Assembly: GCF_020099395.1 (NCBI RefSeq)
Contig: NZ_CP083590.1
Coordinates: forward strand, 7,574,930-7,638,929
Direction of reading: 5' to 3'
Origin: Streptomyces mobaraensis
GTDB taxonomy: Bacteria; Actinomycetota; Actinomycetes; Streptomycetales; Streptomycetaceae
Length of the DNA stretch: 64,000 nucleotides
Position 1 is the stretch's first letter. Each line of letters starts with the position of its first letter. Made by a program: the position numbers and the translations under genes. Of the stretch, positions 1-9,791 are shown one piece after another. The notes below the pieces were generated by a model. It did not search any database and was not told the origin of the DNA. It worked only from the letters and a program-made list of their open reading frames with translations.

Positions 1-1
1 C

Positions 2-3000
2 GGGCCGGACAGCCCCGAGGCCGTCATCGGCCTGGTCCCCAACTTCGCCGCCTCGCGCGTCGCCAACCGGCTCGACCTGCGCGGCCCCGCCTACACGGTC
101 GACGCGGCCTGCGCCTCGTCCCTGCTGGCGGTCGCCCAGGCCGTGGGCGAGCTGACCGCCGGACGCTGCGACGTGATGCTCGCCGGAGGCGTGCACCACT
201 GCCACGACGTGACGCTGTGGTCGGTGTTCGCCCGGCTCGGGGCCCTCTCCCCGAGCCAGCGGATCCGCCCCTTCCACCGGGACGCGGACGGCGTGCTGAT
301 GGGCGAGGGCACCGCCGTGCTCGTCCTCAAGCGGCTGGCCGACGCCGTCCGGGCCGGCGACCGGGTGTACGCGGTGGTCCGGGGCACCGGCGTGGCCGGC
401 GACGGGCGTGCCGCCGCCCTGGTGAACCCGGACCCGGACGGTCAGACGCGGGCGGTCCGGCTCGCCTGGGAGGCGGCCGGCCTGGATCCCGCCGCGCCCG
501 GCGCGATCGGGCTGCTCGAAGCGCACGGCACCGGAACGCCCAACGGGGACGCGGCCGAAATCACCACGTTGCGACGGGTGTTCGGCACTCCGCGTGAACC
601 GGACGCGGTCATCGGCTCGGTCAAGTCGATGATCGGCCACACCATGCCCGCGGCGGGCGCCGCCGGCCTGGTCAAGGCCGCTCTCGCGCTCCACCACCGC
701 GTGCTGCCGCCCACCCTGCACTGCGACGACCCCCACCCCGGGCTGCTCGCCACCCGCTTCCGCCCGTCCCCGGTGGCCCGCCCCTGGGAGGCCGGTCCCG
801 AGACCGACGTGCGTCGGGCGGGGGTGAACGCCTTCGGCTTCGGCGGCATCAACGCCCATGTGGTGCTGGAGGAGTTCCGCCCGTCGGTGGGGAAGAGGCG
901 TTCCGCGTCCGCGGGGCTCCGGGTCGACGAGCCCGAACCGGTCCTGCGGCTCGCGGCGGACTCGGCGGAGGGGCTGCGCGCGCTGCTCGACAGCGAGGAC
1001 GCCCGGCTGCGTGCCGCGACGGACGCCGGCACCGGAGGCGTCCGGCTGGCCGTGGCCGGGCCCGGAACCGACCGTCTCGCCCTCGCCCGTAAAGTGGTCG
1101 CCCGCGGCACGGCCTGGGGAGGCCGCCGCGAGGTGTGGTTCGCGCCCAGGCCGCTGCTCGGGCCGGCCGGCGGCCGTACCGCCTTCCTCTTCCCCGGCCT
1201 GGAGGCCGGTTTCACCCCGCAGGGCGAGGACGTCGCCCGCCACTTCGGGCTGCCCCGCCCCACCTGGCAGCAGGCCCGCGTCGGCGCCGTGGCCGAACAC
1301 GGCGCCGCCGTCGTCGACCTCGGCCGGCTCCTCGCCACCGCGCTCCGCCGCTGCGGCATCACCCCCGACGCCCTGGCCGGGCACAGCGTGGGGGAGTGGA
1401 CCGCCATGGCCGTCGGCGGAATCTTCGCCGACAAGGAAGTCGACGCCTTCCTGAGGGACTTCGACCCCCTGACGCTGCGGGTCCCCGACCTGGTCTTCAC
1501 GGCCTTCGGAGCGCCCGCCGAGCAGGTGGAGGCGGCCATGTCCGGGATCCGCGGCGTGGCCCTCTCCCACGACAACGCCCCGCACCAGTCCGTGGCCTGC
1601 GGCCCCGCGGCCCAGGTGGAGAAGGTCGCGGAACGGCTGGGCCGCGCGGGTGTGCTCGGCCGTACGCTGCCCTTCGCGTCCGGCTTCCACACGCCCATGC
1701 TGATGCCCTATCTCGGGCCGATCCGGGAGGCGATGCGGCGCTTCGCCCTGCACCGCCCCTCGGTGCCGGTCTGGTCGGGCACCACCTGCGCACCGTTCCC
1801 CGCGCAGGAGGCCGAAATCCGTGAGGTGACGGTACGTCACCTTGTGGAACCGGTCCGATTCCGCGGCCTGGTCGCATCCCTCCACACGGCCGGGTTCCGG
1901 GCCTTCGTCCAGGCGGGCCAGGGCCAGTTGCCCGCCCTCGTCGACGACATCCTCGCCGACCGCGAGCACCTGGCGGTCACCGTCGGAAGCACCGACGGCG
2001 ACGGCCTTGGTCCGCTGCGCCGGGCGGCGGCCGGTCTGTGGGCGTACGGGGCGGAACCCGACCTCGCCGCCCTGGCCCCCGGGGCGGGCCGCTCCGCCGG
2101 CACCGTCCCGCTGCCGCCCACGGCACCGGCCCACCCGGGCGTACGGCTCGGCCTGGACGCCGGGCCGGTCCGTCTCGAACCGGCCACCAGGGACCGGCTG
2201 CGGACGGAACTGCGCGCCGCCCTCACCGGTGCGAGAGCGCCCGGTACCGGTCAGCTCGACGCCGCCGCACGGCGGTTCCCGGAGGCAGCCGAGCTGCGCG
2301 CCCTGCTGACCGAGACGGCCGGCACGGCCGCGGCCCTCTTCGCGGCGCACTCCACTCGCGGCGCGGCCGCGCAGTCCTCCGCCCCCGGCACGCCGGCGCC
2401 GGTGGCCGGTCCGGAGTCCGAGGGCGCGACCGGAGACCCCGCCCCCGGCCCGGCCGGGGCGGCCCCCCGGTGGCCGGAAGAGGCCCCGTCCGCCGCGGCC
2501 GCCCCCGGCGCGGCGTTGCCGCCTCCCGCGCGGACCACCACGCTCAGAGTGGCCCTCGACACCATGCCCTACCTCACCGACCACTGCTTCTACCACCAGC
2601 GGCCGGACTGGCCCGACATCGGCGACCGCTGGCCCGTCGTCCCCGCGACGACCATGATCCGGCACATGACCGACGCGGCGGCCGCGTCCGGCGCCGGTGT
2701 CACGGTCGCCGTCCGCGGCGCCCGCTTCCTCGCCTGGCTGGTCGCCGAGCCCGCCGTCGACGTGACCATGACCGTCCGGAGCGTCCCCGGACGCCCGGGC
2801 CGCCACACCGTGGACTTCGGCCCGTACGCGCGCGCCGAGACCGAAACGGCGCCTCGGTACCCGGCGCCGCCGGCCCGCTGGAGCGTGCCGGCCGGCGAGG
2901 AGGCGCCCACCGTGTCCGCCCGGCGCATGTACGACCAGCGCTGGATGTTCCACGGTCCGCTCTTCCAGGGCGTCACCGCGGTCACCGGACTCGGCGCACG

Positions 3001-4096
3001 GCACGTCCGGGGCGTGCTCACCGTTCCGCCCGCGCCCGGTGCGCTCCTCGACAGCGCCGGACAGCTCCTCGGCTACTGGCTGATGGCCACCCGTTCCGAC
3101 CGCACGGTGGTCCTGCCGGTCGGGATCCGCGAGATCCGTTTCCACGGCCCCGAACCCGCCACCGGCGAGCGCCTCGACTGCCACGTCCGCATCACCGACC
3201 TCACCGAGACCCGGCTGGCGGCGGACGTCCAGCTCAGCCGGCGCGGAACCGTCCGGTGCGAGATCACCGGCTGGGAGGACCGCCGGTTCGACTCGCCGGC
3301 CGCCGCCGACGCCATCCGGCGCAGGCCCGGGGACAGCACCCTCGCCCGGATTCAGCCCGGCGGCTGGCACCTGGTCTTCGAGCACTGGCCCGACCCTGCC
3401 TCCCGTGACCTGGCGATGCGCAACCTGCTGGGCGGTGCCGAACGCGACGCCTACGCGGCCCGCCCGGCGCGCGGCAGAGCGCAGTGGCTGCTCGGCCGGA
3501 TCGCCGCCAAGGACGCCGTACGCCACCACCTGTGGCGGCACGGCGCGGGCCCCGTCTTCCCCGCGGAGATCCGGGTGCGCAACGACGACACCGGCCGGCC
3601 GTACGCGGAAGGGGTGCACGGCCGCGAACTGCCGCTCCTCGACCTGTCGCTCGCCCACTGCGCGGAAGCCGCGGTCGCCCTGGCCCGCCCGTCGGACGCC
3701 GCGCCCACGGGCACCGGCCCCGGCATTGGCCCCGGCGTCGGCATCGACATCGAGGAGATCACCGAGCGGCCGGCGGCCACCCGCGACGCGGTCCTGGCCC
3801 CCGGGGAACTCCCGCTCCACGACCGCCTCGGCGGTGACGCGCGCGCCCTCACCCGCTTCTGGACGGCCAAGGAGGCCGCGGCCAAGGCCGAGGGCACCGG
3901 TCTGCACGGCAGGCCGCGCGACTTCCGCGTCACCGCCGCGGACGGGGACCGGATGACGGTCCGCACGCCCTCCGGCCGTACCCACTCCGTGTCCCTCGCC
4001 GAGGTCGGCAACCCGGCGGGCCTGCCGCCCCGCCGCTACGTCGTCGCCTGGACCGAGGACGCCCACCGGCAGCACCACGAGGAGAGTCCCTCATGA
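2..4096 (+). CDS. Type I polyketide synthase (KS-AT-DH-PPTase), 5' end outside window
   Basis: These are the last 1364 codons of an iterative-looking type I PKS; the frame is open to the left edge. Counting from the first codon seen, residues 1-290 are a ketosynthase: DAACASS carries the nucleophile Cys37, and EAHGTGT and SMIGHT carry the two catalytic histidines. An acyltransferase follows (about 390-650) with GHSVGEW. After an Ala/Pro-rich linker (about 780-845) comes a double-hotdog dehydratase-like region (about 846-1100; VVPATTM, WMFHGPLFQG) and a C-terminal 4'-phosphopantetheinyl transferase (about 1160-1356; GIDIEE, FWTAKEAAAKAEG). I see no ketoreductase and no in-line carrier protein. 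A C-terminal PPTase is known from enediyne and PUFA-type synthases. It presumably loads and works with the free carrier protein encoded next, whose start overlaps this stop. The product is unknown. Confidence 0.9.
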   Translation, partial: GPDSPEAVIGLVPNFAASRVANRLDLRGPAYTVDAACASSLLAVAQAVGELTAGRCDVMLAGGVHHCHDVTLWSVFARLGALSPSQRIRPFHRDADGVLMGEGTAVLVLKRLADAVRAGDRVYAVVRGTGVAGDGRAAALVNPDPDGQTRAVRLAWEAAGLDPAAPGAIGLLEAHGTGTPNGDAAEITTLRRVFGTPREPDAVIGSVKSMIGHTMPAAGAAGLVKAALALHHRVLPPTLHCDDPHPGLLATRFRPSPVARPWEAGPETDVRRAGVNAFGFGGINAHVVLEEFRPSVGKRRSASAGLRVDEPEPVLRLAADSAEGLRALLDSEDARLRAATDAGTGGVRLAVAGPGTDRLALARKVVARGTAWGGRREVWFAPRPLLGPAGGRTAFLFPGLEAGFTPQGEDVARHFGLPRPTWQQARVGAVAEHGAAVVDLGRLLATALRRCGITPDALAGHSVGEWTAMAVGGIFADKEVDAFLRDFDPLTLRVPDLVFTAFGAPAEQVEAAMSGIRGVALSHDNAPHQSVACGPAAQVEKVAERLGRAGVLGRTLPFASGFHTPMLMPYLGPIREAMRRFALHRPSVPVWSGTTCAPFPAQEAEIREVTVRHLVEPVRFRGLVASLHTAGFRAFVQAGQGQLPALVDDILADREHLAVTVGSTDGDGLGPLRRAAAGLWAYGAEPDLAALAPGAGRSAGTVPLPPTAPAHPGVRLGLDAGPVRLEPATRDRLRTELRAALTGARAPGTGQLDAAARRFPEAAELRALLTETAGTAAALFAAHSTRGAAAQSSAPGTPAPVAGPESEGATGDPAPGPAGAAPRWPEEAPSAAAAPGAALPPPARTTTLRVALDTMPYLTDHCFYHQRPDWPDIGDRWPVVPATTMIRHMTDAAAASGAGVTVAVRGARFLAWLVAEPAVDVTMTVRSVPGRPGRHTVDFGPYARAETETAPRYPAPPARWSVPAGEEAPTVSARRMYDQRWMFHGPLFQGVTAVTGLGARHVRGVLTVPPAPGALLDSAGQLLGYWLMATRSDRTVVLPVGIREIRFHGPEPATGERLDCHVRITDLTETRLAADVQLSRRGTVRCEITGWEDRRFDSPAAADAIRRRPGDSTLARIQPGGWHLVFEHWPDPASRDLAMRNLLGGAERDAYAARPARGRAQWLLGRIAAKDAVRHHLWRHGAGPVFPAEIRVRNDDTGRPYAEGVHGRELPLLDLSLAHCAEAAVALARPSDAAPTGTGPGIGPGVGIDIEEITERPAATRDAVLAPGELPLHDRLGGDARALTRFWTAKEAAAKAEGTGLHGRPRDFRVTAADGDRMTVRTPSGRTHSVSLAEVGNPAGLPPRRYVVAWTEDAHRQHHEESPS

Positions 4097-4413
4097 CCAC
4101 CACCCCCACGCCCGACGCCGTCACCCCCCTCCCCGGGACCGACGAGAGCGCCGTCCTCGCCGAGCTCACGGAGGCCCTGCACGCCGTCATCCCCGAACTC
4201 GCGCTGGAGAGCACGCCCGTCACCATGGAGACCCGCTTCGTCGAGGACCTCGACCTGGAGTCCATCGACCTGGTCACCCTCACCGCCGAACTGGGGCGCC
4301 GCTACGGCGACCGGGTCGACTTCCCGGCCTTCTTCGCCTCCCTCGAACTCACCGAGGTCATCGAGCTCTCCGCCGGGCGGCTGGTCCGGTACGTCGCAGG
4401 GCGTACGAGGTGA
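4093..4413 (+). CDS. Discrete acyl carrier protein
   Basis: A 106-residue carrier protein. The motif DLDLESIDLV at about residues 51-60 places the phosphopantetheine-accepting serine at Ser57; the spacing and the acidic helix that follows are typical of type II-style ACPs. The ATG overlaps the PKS stop (ATGA), so translation is probably coupled. Because the PKS shows no internal carrier domain in the part visible, this protein most likely holds the growing chain in trans, and the PPTase domain of the PKS is the obvious candidate to activate it. The N-terminal 25 residues are Pro/Thr-rich and probably disordered. Confidence 0.88.
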   Translation: MTTTPTPDAVTPLPGTDESAVLAELTEALHAVIPELALESTPVTMETRFVEDLDLESIDLVTLTAELGRRYGDRVDFPAFFASLELTEVIELSAGRLVRYVAGRTR

Positions 4414-5198
4414 CGACGGCCCGCCGCCCGCGCCTCAACGTCGCCCGCGTCGGACCACCCGGCGGGACCACCGCCGTCCTGGTCCACGGCATCGCCACCG
4501 ACAACCTGACCAGCTACTACTTCACCGTGGCCGCGGCGCTCGCCGAGGCCGGACACGACGTGGTGATGTACGACCAGCGTGGCCACGGCCGCAGCGAACG
4601 CCCCGCCGCCGGCTACCGGCTGGAGGACTTCACGGGCGACCTCGCCGCCCTCGTCGACGGCCTGGACACCACCGGTCCCGTCCACCTGGTCGGGAACTCC
4701 TTCGGCGGCACCGTCGCCTTCGACTACGCCCTGAGCCACCCCGACCGCGTCGCCGGCCTCGTCGTCGTGGAGTCCGAGCCGCCCACCGCGGCCTGGGCCG
4801 CGAAGATGAGCGGCATCCTCGCGGACTCCGCGGGCAGCCTCCACGACGCGCGCGCCCTGCCCTGGATCGAGCGGAACTACGGCCGGCACTCGGCCCGGCT
4901 GGTCCGCCAGGCCCGCCCGCTGCTGCGGGAGACGACGATCGCCGCCGACATCGCGGCCAGCCGGATCCCCACCGAGGAACGCTGGCGGGAGCTCGACCTG
5001 CCCGTCCTCGCGGTGTACGGCAGCACCTCCGACCTCGCCGGCACGGCACCGTGGCTGGAGTCCCTGCTCCCCGACTGCCGCACCCACCGGATCGCGGGCC
5101 ACGGCCACTCCGTCCTCGTGAACGCCCCCCGGGCCGTCGGGACGCTCCTGCTCGACTGGATCCGCGACGGTCACCGGGCGAAGGCGGCGCGCGTATGA
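4410..5198 (+). CDS. Alpha/beta hydrolase, possible chain-release enzyme
   Basis: A 262-residue alpha/beta-hydrolase-fold protein. Visible landmarks are the oxyanion-hole strand VLVHGIA near residue 25, the nucleophile elbow GNSFGG with Ser97, and a late GHGHS containing the likely catalytic histidine. The GTG start overlaps the ACP stop by four bases (GTGA), the same translational coupling used throughout this operon. Between an ACP gene and a glycosyltransferase gene, the simplest role is hydrolytic or cyclising release of the polyketide from the carrier protein, but an esterase or editing role cannot be excluded. No signal peptide is seen, so it should act in the cytoplasm. Confidence 0.85.
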   Translation: MTTARRPRLNVARVGPPGGTTAVLVHGIATDNLTSYYFTVAAALAEAGHDVVMYDQRGHGRSERPAAGYRLEDFTGDLAALVDGLDTTGPVHLVGNSFGGTVAFDYALSHPDRVAGLVVVESEPPTAAWAAKMSGILADSAGSLHDARALPWIERNYGRHSARLVRQARPLLRETTIAADIAASRIPTEERWRELDLPVLAVYGSTSDLAGTAPWLESLLPDCRTHRIAGHGHSVLVNAPRAVGTLLLDWIRDGHRAKAARV

Positions 5199-6415
5199 GG
5201 CGGCCGAGGCGATTCCTCTTCGTCGTGCCGCCGCTCGTCGGACACGTCAACCCGGCCGTCGCGGTGGCCACCGAACTCACCCGGCGCGGACACCGGGTCG
5301 CCTGGGCCGGTCTCCCCGGGCCCGTCGGGGACCTGGCCGGACCCGGCGCCGAGATCCACCCCTGTGACGCACCCCGCGACCTCCACCGGCCGCCCGATCT
5401 GCGCGGGGCCGCCGCACTGCGCTTCCTGTGGCAGGACTTCCTCGTCCCGCTCGCCACGGCGATGGCGCCCGGGGTCGAACGGGCGGCCGCCGTCTTCCGC
5501 CCGGACGTGATCGTCGCCGACCAGCAGGCACTTGTCGGCGCCCTGACGGCCGAGCGGCTCGGCATCCCCTACGCGACCTCCGCCACCACCTCCGCCGAGT
5601 TCTCCGCCGTCCTCGCCGGAATGCCGAAGGTGGCGGAATGGATCCACGGACTGCTGGCCGGACTGCGCGCCACGCTCGGCGACCCGGCACGCACCCACGA
5701 CCTCCGCTTCTCGCCCGACCTCGTCCTCGCCTTCACCACCACCGCCCTGGCGGACGGGTGCGCCGCGCCCCCGCAGACCCGCTTCGTGGGGCCCGCCCTC
5801 GCCCGGCGGTCCGACACGGCGCCCTTCCCCTGGGAGCGGCTCGACCCGGCACGGCACACCGTCCTGGTGTCCCTCGGCACCGCCAACACCGACCTCGGCG
5901 GCCGGTTCCTCACCGAGTGCGCGGCGGCCGTACGGGACCGCTCGCCGCGCCTCCAGGCCGTCGTCGCCGACCCGGGCGGGGCGCTCGCCGGCACCTCGGA
6001 CGACACGGTGCTGGCCGTGCCGAGCATGCCGCAACTCGCCCTGCTGCGGCGGGCGTCGGCGGTCGTCTGCCACGCCGGGCACAACACCGTCGCGGAGTCC
6101 CTGCTGCACGGGGTGCCCCTGGTCGTCGCCCCCATCCGGGACGACCAGCCCGTGATCGCCGCACAGGTCACCGCGGCCGGTGCCGGGATCCGGATCCGGT
6201 TCGGCCGCGGCGACCGCCAGGTGATCGGCGCCGCACTGGACGCCGTGCTCACCGAGCCCGGGTACCGCGCGGCCGCCCACCGCGTCCGGGACTCCTTCCG
6301 CGCCGCGGGAGGCGCCGCCGCGGCCGCCACGCACCTCGAAGAGGCCGCCGTACGTTGGGCGGAAGCCGAGCCCACCCCTGCCCCCACCCGACGAGGAGAA
6401 CCGGGAAGACCATGA
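5195..6415 (+). CDS. UGT/MGT-family glycosyltransferase
   Basis: A 406-residue GT1-type glycosyltransferase with the macrolide-glycosyltransferase fold. The N terminus FLFVVPPLVGHVNPAVAV is the acceptor-domain start, with the usual catalytic His in GHVNP. The C-terminal nucleotide-sugar-binding signature lies near residues 285-325 (CHAGHNTVAES, HGVPLVVAPIRDDQP). A longer reading frame begins at 5051, but ATG 5195 is chosen because it overlaps the preceding stop (ATGA) and gives the standard N terminus. It probably attaches a sugar to the polyketide made by the upstream genes. No dedicated deoxysugar genes are in the window, so the sugar is probably a primary-metabolism NDP-sugar or is made elsewhere. 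Confidence 0.9.
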   Translation: MRRPRRFLFVVPPLVGHVNPAVAVATELTRRGHRVAWAGLPGPVGDLAGPGAEIHPCDAPRDLHRPPDLRGAAALRFLWQDFLVPLATAMAPGVERAAAVFRPDVIVADQQALVGALTAERLGIPYATSATTSAEFSAVLAGMPKVAEWIHGLLAGLRATLGDPARTHDLRFSPDLVLAFTTTALADGCAAPPQTRFVGPALARRSDTAPFPWERLDPARHTVLVSLGTANTDLGGRFLTECAAAVRDRSPRLQAVVADPGGALAGTSDDTVLAVPSMPQLALLRRASAVVCHAGHNTVAESLLHGVPLVVAPIRDDQPVIAAQVTAAGAGIRIRFGRGDRQVIGAALDAVLTEPGYRAAAHRVRDSFRAAGGAAAAATHLEEAAVRWAEAEPTPAPTRRGEPGRP

Positions 6416-7476
6416 ACCGGACCCAGGAGGTAGACCGGCTCCGTGCCGATTACCAACGTGAACTCGCCCTCGGCACCGACCGCTTCCACGAACCGAGACG
6501 CACCACCTGCCCCTGGTGCGGCTCCTCCCGCCTGCGCACCCGCCTGCGCACCGTCGACCTGCTCCAGCACAAGCCCGGCACCTTCGTGGTCGACCAGTGC
6601 CGCGCCTGCTCCCACTCCTTCCAGAACCCCCGGCTCACGCCCGAGGGACTGGACTTCTACTACCGGGACTTCTACGACGGCCTGGGAGCCGAGCAGGCGG
6701 CGTGGATCTTCGACAGCAAGGGCAGCCGCAGGCGCTACCTCGCCAGTGCCCGCGCCCTCCTCCCGTTCGGCACGCCCCGCCGCTGGCTGGACGTCGGCAC
6801 CGGGCACGGGCACTTCCCGCGGACGGCCGCGACGGTCCATCCGGCCACCGACTTCGACGGCCTCGACGTCGGCGAAGGAGTCAAGGAGGCCCGGCGCCAG
6901 GGCCGGATCGCCGAGGCGCACCGCGGCCTCCTCACCGAGCTCGCCCCCAAGCTGGAGGGCACGTACGACACGGTGAGCATGTTCCACTACCTGGAGCACA
7001 CCACCGACCCGCGCGCGGAACTGACCGCCGCCCGTACGGCCCTCGCCCCCGGCGGGCACCTGATCGTCGAGGTCCCGGACCCGGAGTGCCTGGCGAGCGC
7101 GGTCCTGGGCCGCTGGTGGTTCCCGTACTTCCAGCCCCAGCACCTGCACCTCATGCCGCTCGCCAACCTCCGCCGCGAGCTGGGAGCACTCGGCTACACC
7201 GTCGTCGCCGTCGAACGACAGGAACCGCACATCCCGTTCGACTTCACCGGCGCCGCGCTCCTCGCCCTCGCGCACGCCCTGCCGCCCGCCGACGACCCCT
7301 GGCGCGCCACCCCGCCCAGCAATCTCCAGCGGAGGGCCCGTACGGCCCTGTTCTGGTCGGCCGTGCCCGTGCTGGCCGGTGTGTACGGCGCGGAACAGCT
7401 GCTCGCGCCGCTCCTCCGCCGGACGCGGCTCTCCAACGCGTACCGCGTCGTGGCACGCGCCGGGGCCGCGGCCTGA
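6412..7476 (+). CDS. Class I SAM methyltransferase with N-terminal zinc-ribbon-like cysteines
   Basis: A 354-residue methyltransferase. Residues about 28-70 contain two CxxC pairs (CPWC and CRAC) that look like a zinc ribbon. The Rossmann core follows, with the SAM-binding glycine loop LDVGTGHGHF near residue 125 and the post-I to motif IV region (SMFHYLEH) near 185-192. Methyltransferases with this cysteine-rich N-terminal domain occur beside sugar and polyketide biosynthesis genes. ATG 6412 overlaps the glycosyltransferase stop (ATGA) and is preceded by a purine-rich ribosome-binding site. It is the last gene of the operon. The target could be the aglycone or the attached sugar. Confidence 0.87.
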   Translation: MNRTQEVDRLRADYQRELALGTDRFHEPRRTTCPWCGSSRLRTRLRTVDLLQHKPGTFVVDQCRACSHSFQNPRLTPEGLDFYYRDFYDGLGAEQAAWIFDSKGSRRRYLASARALLPFGTPRRWLDVGTGHGHFPRTAATVHPATDFDGLDVGEGVKEARRQGRIAEAHRGLLTELAPKLEGTYDTVSMFHYLEHTTDPRAELTAARTALAPGGHLIVEVPDPECLASAVLGRWWFPYFQPQHLHLMPLANLRRELGALGYTVVAVERQEPHIPFDFTGAALLALAHALPPADDPWRATPPSNLQRRARTALFWSAVPVLAGVYGAEQLLAPLLRRTRLSNAYRVVARAGAAA

Positions 7477-7498
7477 CCGGCCGGGTCCCGCTACGCGG

Positions 7499-8374
7499 TC
7501 AGGCGAACCGCAGCAGCGTCACCGCGGGGGAGACGGACCGGAAGACCGGCACCAGGTGCTGGTACCGGACGAGCCGGCCCGTCACCCCGCGGCCGCGCGG
7601 CATGGTCAGCGCCCGCACATCCGTGATCCGCGGGTGCACCGCGTACAGCCGGGAGCGGTCGCCCGGCGCCATCGACCAGCGCATCGGCGGAATGGCCAGC
7701 TCACCGATGCGGATCTTCCCTTCGCGCGTCAGCCGGGTGATCCAGCGGGGCATCGAGTCCAGGACCAGCGCCCCGCCCGGCAGCCGTTCGGCACACGCGG
7801 CGATGATGTCCCGCACCTCGCGGGGCCGCAGGTACATCATCAGCGCCTGTGCGGTCACGATCGTGCCCCGTTCCGGGGCGTCGATCTCGTCGAGCCAGCT
7901 CAGATCGGCGGCGGACCGGGCGAGGACCCGCGCCCGCGGGTGCTCCGGCAGCAGGGCGCGCCGCAACCCGGCGGCCTCCGGCAGGTCGACGCTCAGCCAG
8001 CGCAGCCGCCCGTTGTCCACCCGCCAGAACCCGGTCTCCAGGCCTTCGCCGAGCGCGACGACGGTCGCCTCCGGACGCCGCTCGGTGTACTGCCGCACCG
8101 CCCGGTCGAAGGTCAGCGAACGCAGGCCCTGCACCTGGGAGAAGAGCGGATGCGGCGGTCCCAGCCGTTTCTCGAAGGGGTAGTCGAGCTTCCGGACCAG
8201 CGCCTCGGCCATCGGATCGGCCAGCACCGGATCGGCGTGCTCCGCCTCGCAGGCCCGGTTCCACAAGGTCCACAACAGCGTCTCCGGGAGGCCGCTCAAC
8301 TCCACCTTGACCTTGGCTCCTTCGGCCCCGGCCACGGCACCGCCGCCCCGCCCGCGCTCAGCGCTCGTCGTCAC
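7499..8374 (-). CDS. TcmP/LCMT-like O-methyltransferase
   Basis: A 291-residue member of the leucine carboxyl methyltransferase family, which includes the polyketide O-methyltransferase TcmP. The family pattern is present: an N-terminal helical cap (LWTLWNRACEAEHADP), a region typical of this group (RSLTFDRAVRQYTE), an abnormal SAM-binding motif I (VVALGEGLETGFWR) and the acidic WLSVDLPEA. The gene starts with GTG and converges on the PKS operon with only 22 bp between stops. Convergence leaves open whether it belongs to the polyketide pathway, but its family makes tailoring of the same product plausible. Confidence 0.85.
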   Translation of the reverse strand: MTTSAERGRGGGAVAGAEGAKVKVELSGLPETLLWTLWNRACEAEHADPVLADPMAEALVRKLDYPFEKRLGPPHPLFSQVQGLRSLTFDRAVRQYTERRPEATVVALGEGLETGFWRVDNGRLRWLSVDLPEAAGLRRALLPEHPRARVLARSAADLSWLDEIDAPERGTIVTAQALMMYLRPREVRDIIAACAERLPGGALVLDSMPRWITRLTREGKIRIGELAIPPMRWSMAPGDRSRLYAVHPRITDVRALTMPRGRGVTGRLVRYQHLVPVFRSVSPAVTLLRFA

Positions 8375-8658
8375 ACCCCGAGCCTACAAGCGGGCCCGGT
8401 GGTCCGGGGGCGGGACAACGCGGTTGCCGCGCCCGGCTGTCCAGGCGCAGCGGCCGCTGGTACTGATGAGCCGTCAGTGAAGTCGGCATTAGGTCGGCAT
8501 GAGGATGAAAGAAGTTGTCGGCAGAGGTCCAAGCTTTGGAAGCAGGCTGTCCCTGATGCGGCTGTCGAACCGCCGGGCGCCCAGGCCGGTTCGGCGAGGG
8601 ACTGGGCCGGAAGGCCACGGCTGCGGCGAGCAGCCTGGCCCTTACGCGTTTGCCCGGT

Positions 8659-9624
8659 TCAGCGCACCCTTCCTCGCGGTTTGAGCGCCACCGGCGGCAG
8701 TTCGGGAGCAGGCAGTCGGGGCCCGTCGTAGCCGTCCACGGTGCCGAATCGGGAGCCGTTCATCCAGTCCGAACGGGCCTGTGCGATATCCTCGTGGGAA
8801 CGACCGACCAAGTTCCACCACATGACCAGGTGTTCCTCGAACGGCTCGCCGCCCAGCAGCATGAACGCGCTGTCCGTGGTGGCTCGCAGCGGGAGTTCGC
8901 GGCGTCCGCAGCCCAGGTAGAGCAGGGAGCCGGGGGCGAGCCGGACGCCGTCCACCTCGGCTTCGCCCGACATCGTCAGTGCCGCGTACTCGAAGTCGGG
9001 CTCGACGGGGAGGCGTGCCGAGGCGCCCGCGGCGAGGGTGATGTCGGCGCCGACGATCGGGGTGAAGGTGGTGCCGGGGGAGCGGGCGCCGTCGAGTTCG
9101 CCGAGGATGACGGTGGCGTCGAGGCCGCCGCCGTGGACCCGCGGCAGGTCCGTGTGGTGCTCCCACATGGGCGCCCGGTGCCGGTCGGCGTCGGGCAGGG
9201 CCACCCACAACTGCGCGCCGTGCAGCAGGCGGGCGTGCTCGCGCGGCGACTCCTCGGAGTGGGCGATGGCCCGACCGGACGTCATCAGCCCCAATTCCCG
9301 CGGCCGCACCGTCTGCAGGCTGCCGAGGCTGTCACGGTGCAGGACCTCGCCCTCGTGCAGCCAGCTGACGGTCTGCAGACCCATGTGCGGATGCGGCGCC
9401 ACCTGCATCCCCGGCCGGCCGGCGATGTCGTCGGGCCCGTAGTGGTCGACGAAGCACCAGGCGCCGATCATGCGCCGTCCCATGCCGGGCAGCAGCCGCC
9501 GGACCATGGTGCTCTCACCCAGCGGGACGCTCTTCGCCCGCAGCAGCTCGTGCACGGGACGCGCGGTGACGTCCTCCCGGCCGCCGCACGGAGTGGGAGC
9601 CGGATGAAGATCGAGGTTGCTCAT
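8659..9624 (-). CDS. Pirin family protein
   Basis: A 321-residue bicupin of the pirin family. The N-terminal cupin carries the metal-binding pattern HPHMGLQTVSW and, further on, the conserved GRAIAHSE; the C-terminal pirin domain ends in a conserved EHLVMWWN-type segment. Some pirins are quercetin 2,3-dioxygenases, others act as redox-dependent regulators; the sequence alone does not decide. The reading frame extends upstream to 9810, but ATG 9624 gives the normal family start (MSNLDLHP) and leaves room for a divergent promoter with the next gene. Confidence 0.88.
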   Translation of the reverse strand: MSNLDLHPAPTPCGGREDVTARPVHELLRAKSVPLGESTMVRRLLPGMGRRMIGAWCFVDHYGPDDIAGRPGMQVAPHPHMGLQTVSWLHEGEVLHRDSLGSLQTVRPRELGLMTSGRAIAHSEESPREHARLLHGAQLWVALPDADRHRAPMWEHHTDLPRVHGGGLDATVILGELDGARSPGTTFTPIVGADITLAAGASARLPVEPDFEYAALTMSGEAEVDGVRLAPGSLLYLGCGRRELPLRATTDSAFMLLGGEPFEEHLVMWWNLVGRSHEDIAQARSDWMNGSRFGTVDGYDGPRLPAPELPPVALKPRGRVR

Positions 9625-9791
9625 GGCAGCACTGTGCCATGGGCGGTGTCCGGTCACCGCAGGCCGTCGGGATTCCGCTGTCTTCCCGCGACCCGCGTCG
9701 TGGCAGCGCGGCGGACCGGGCGGATTCCGGGAGGGTGGCCTGTGGCAGCCGTGGCATACGGCACCACCGTGACGGAAGGACAGGAGCCTCC

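Noticed and set aside
2038..3408. A 456-codon + strand frame inside the PKS
   Set aside because: Arg/Pro-rich shadow of the PKS frame, which has clear domain motifs throughout.
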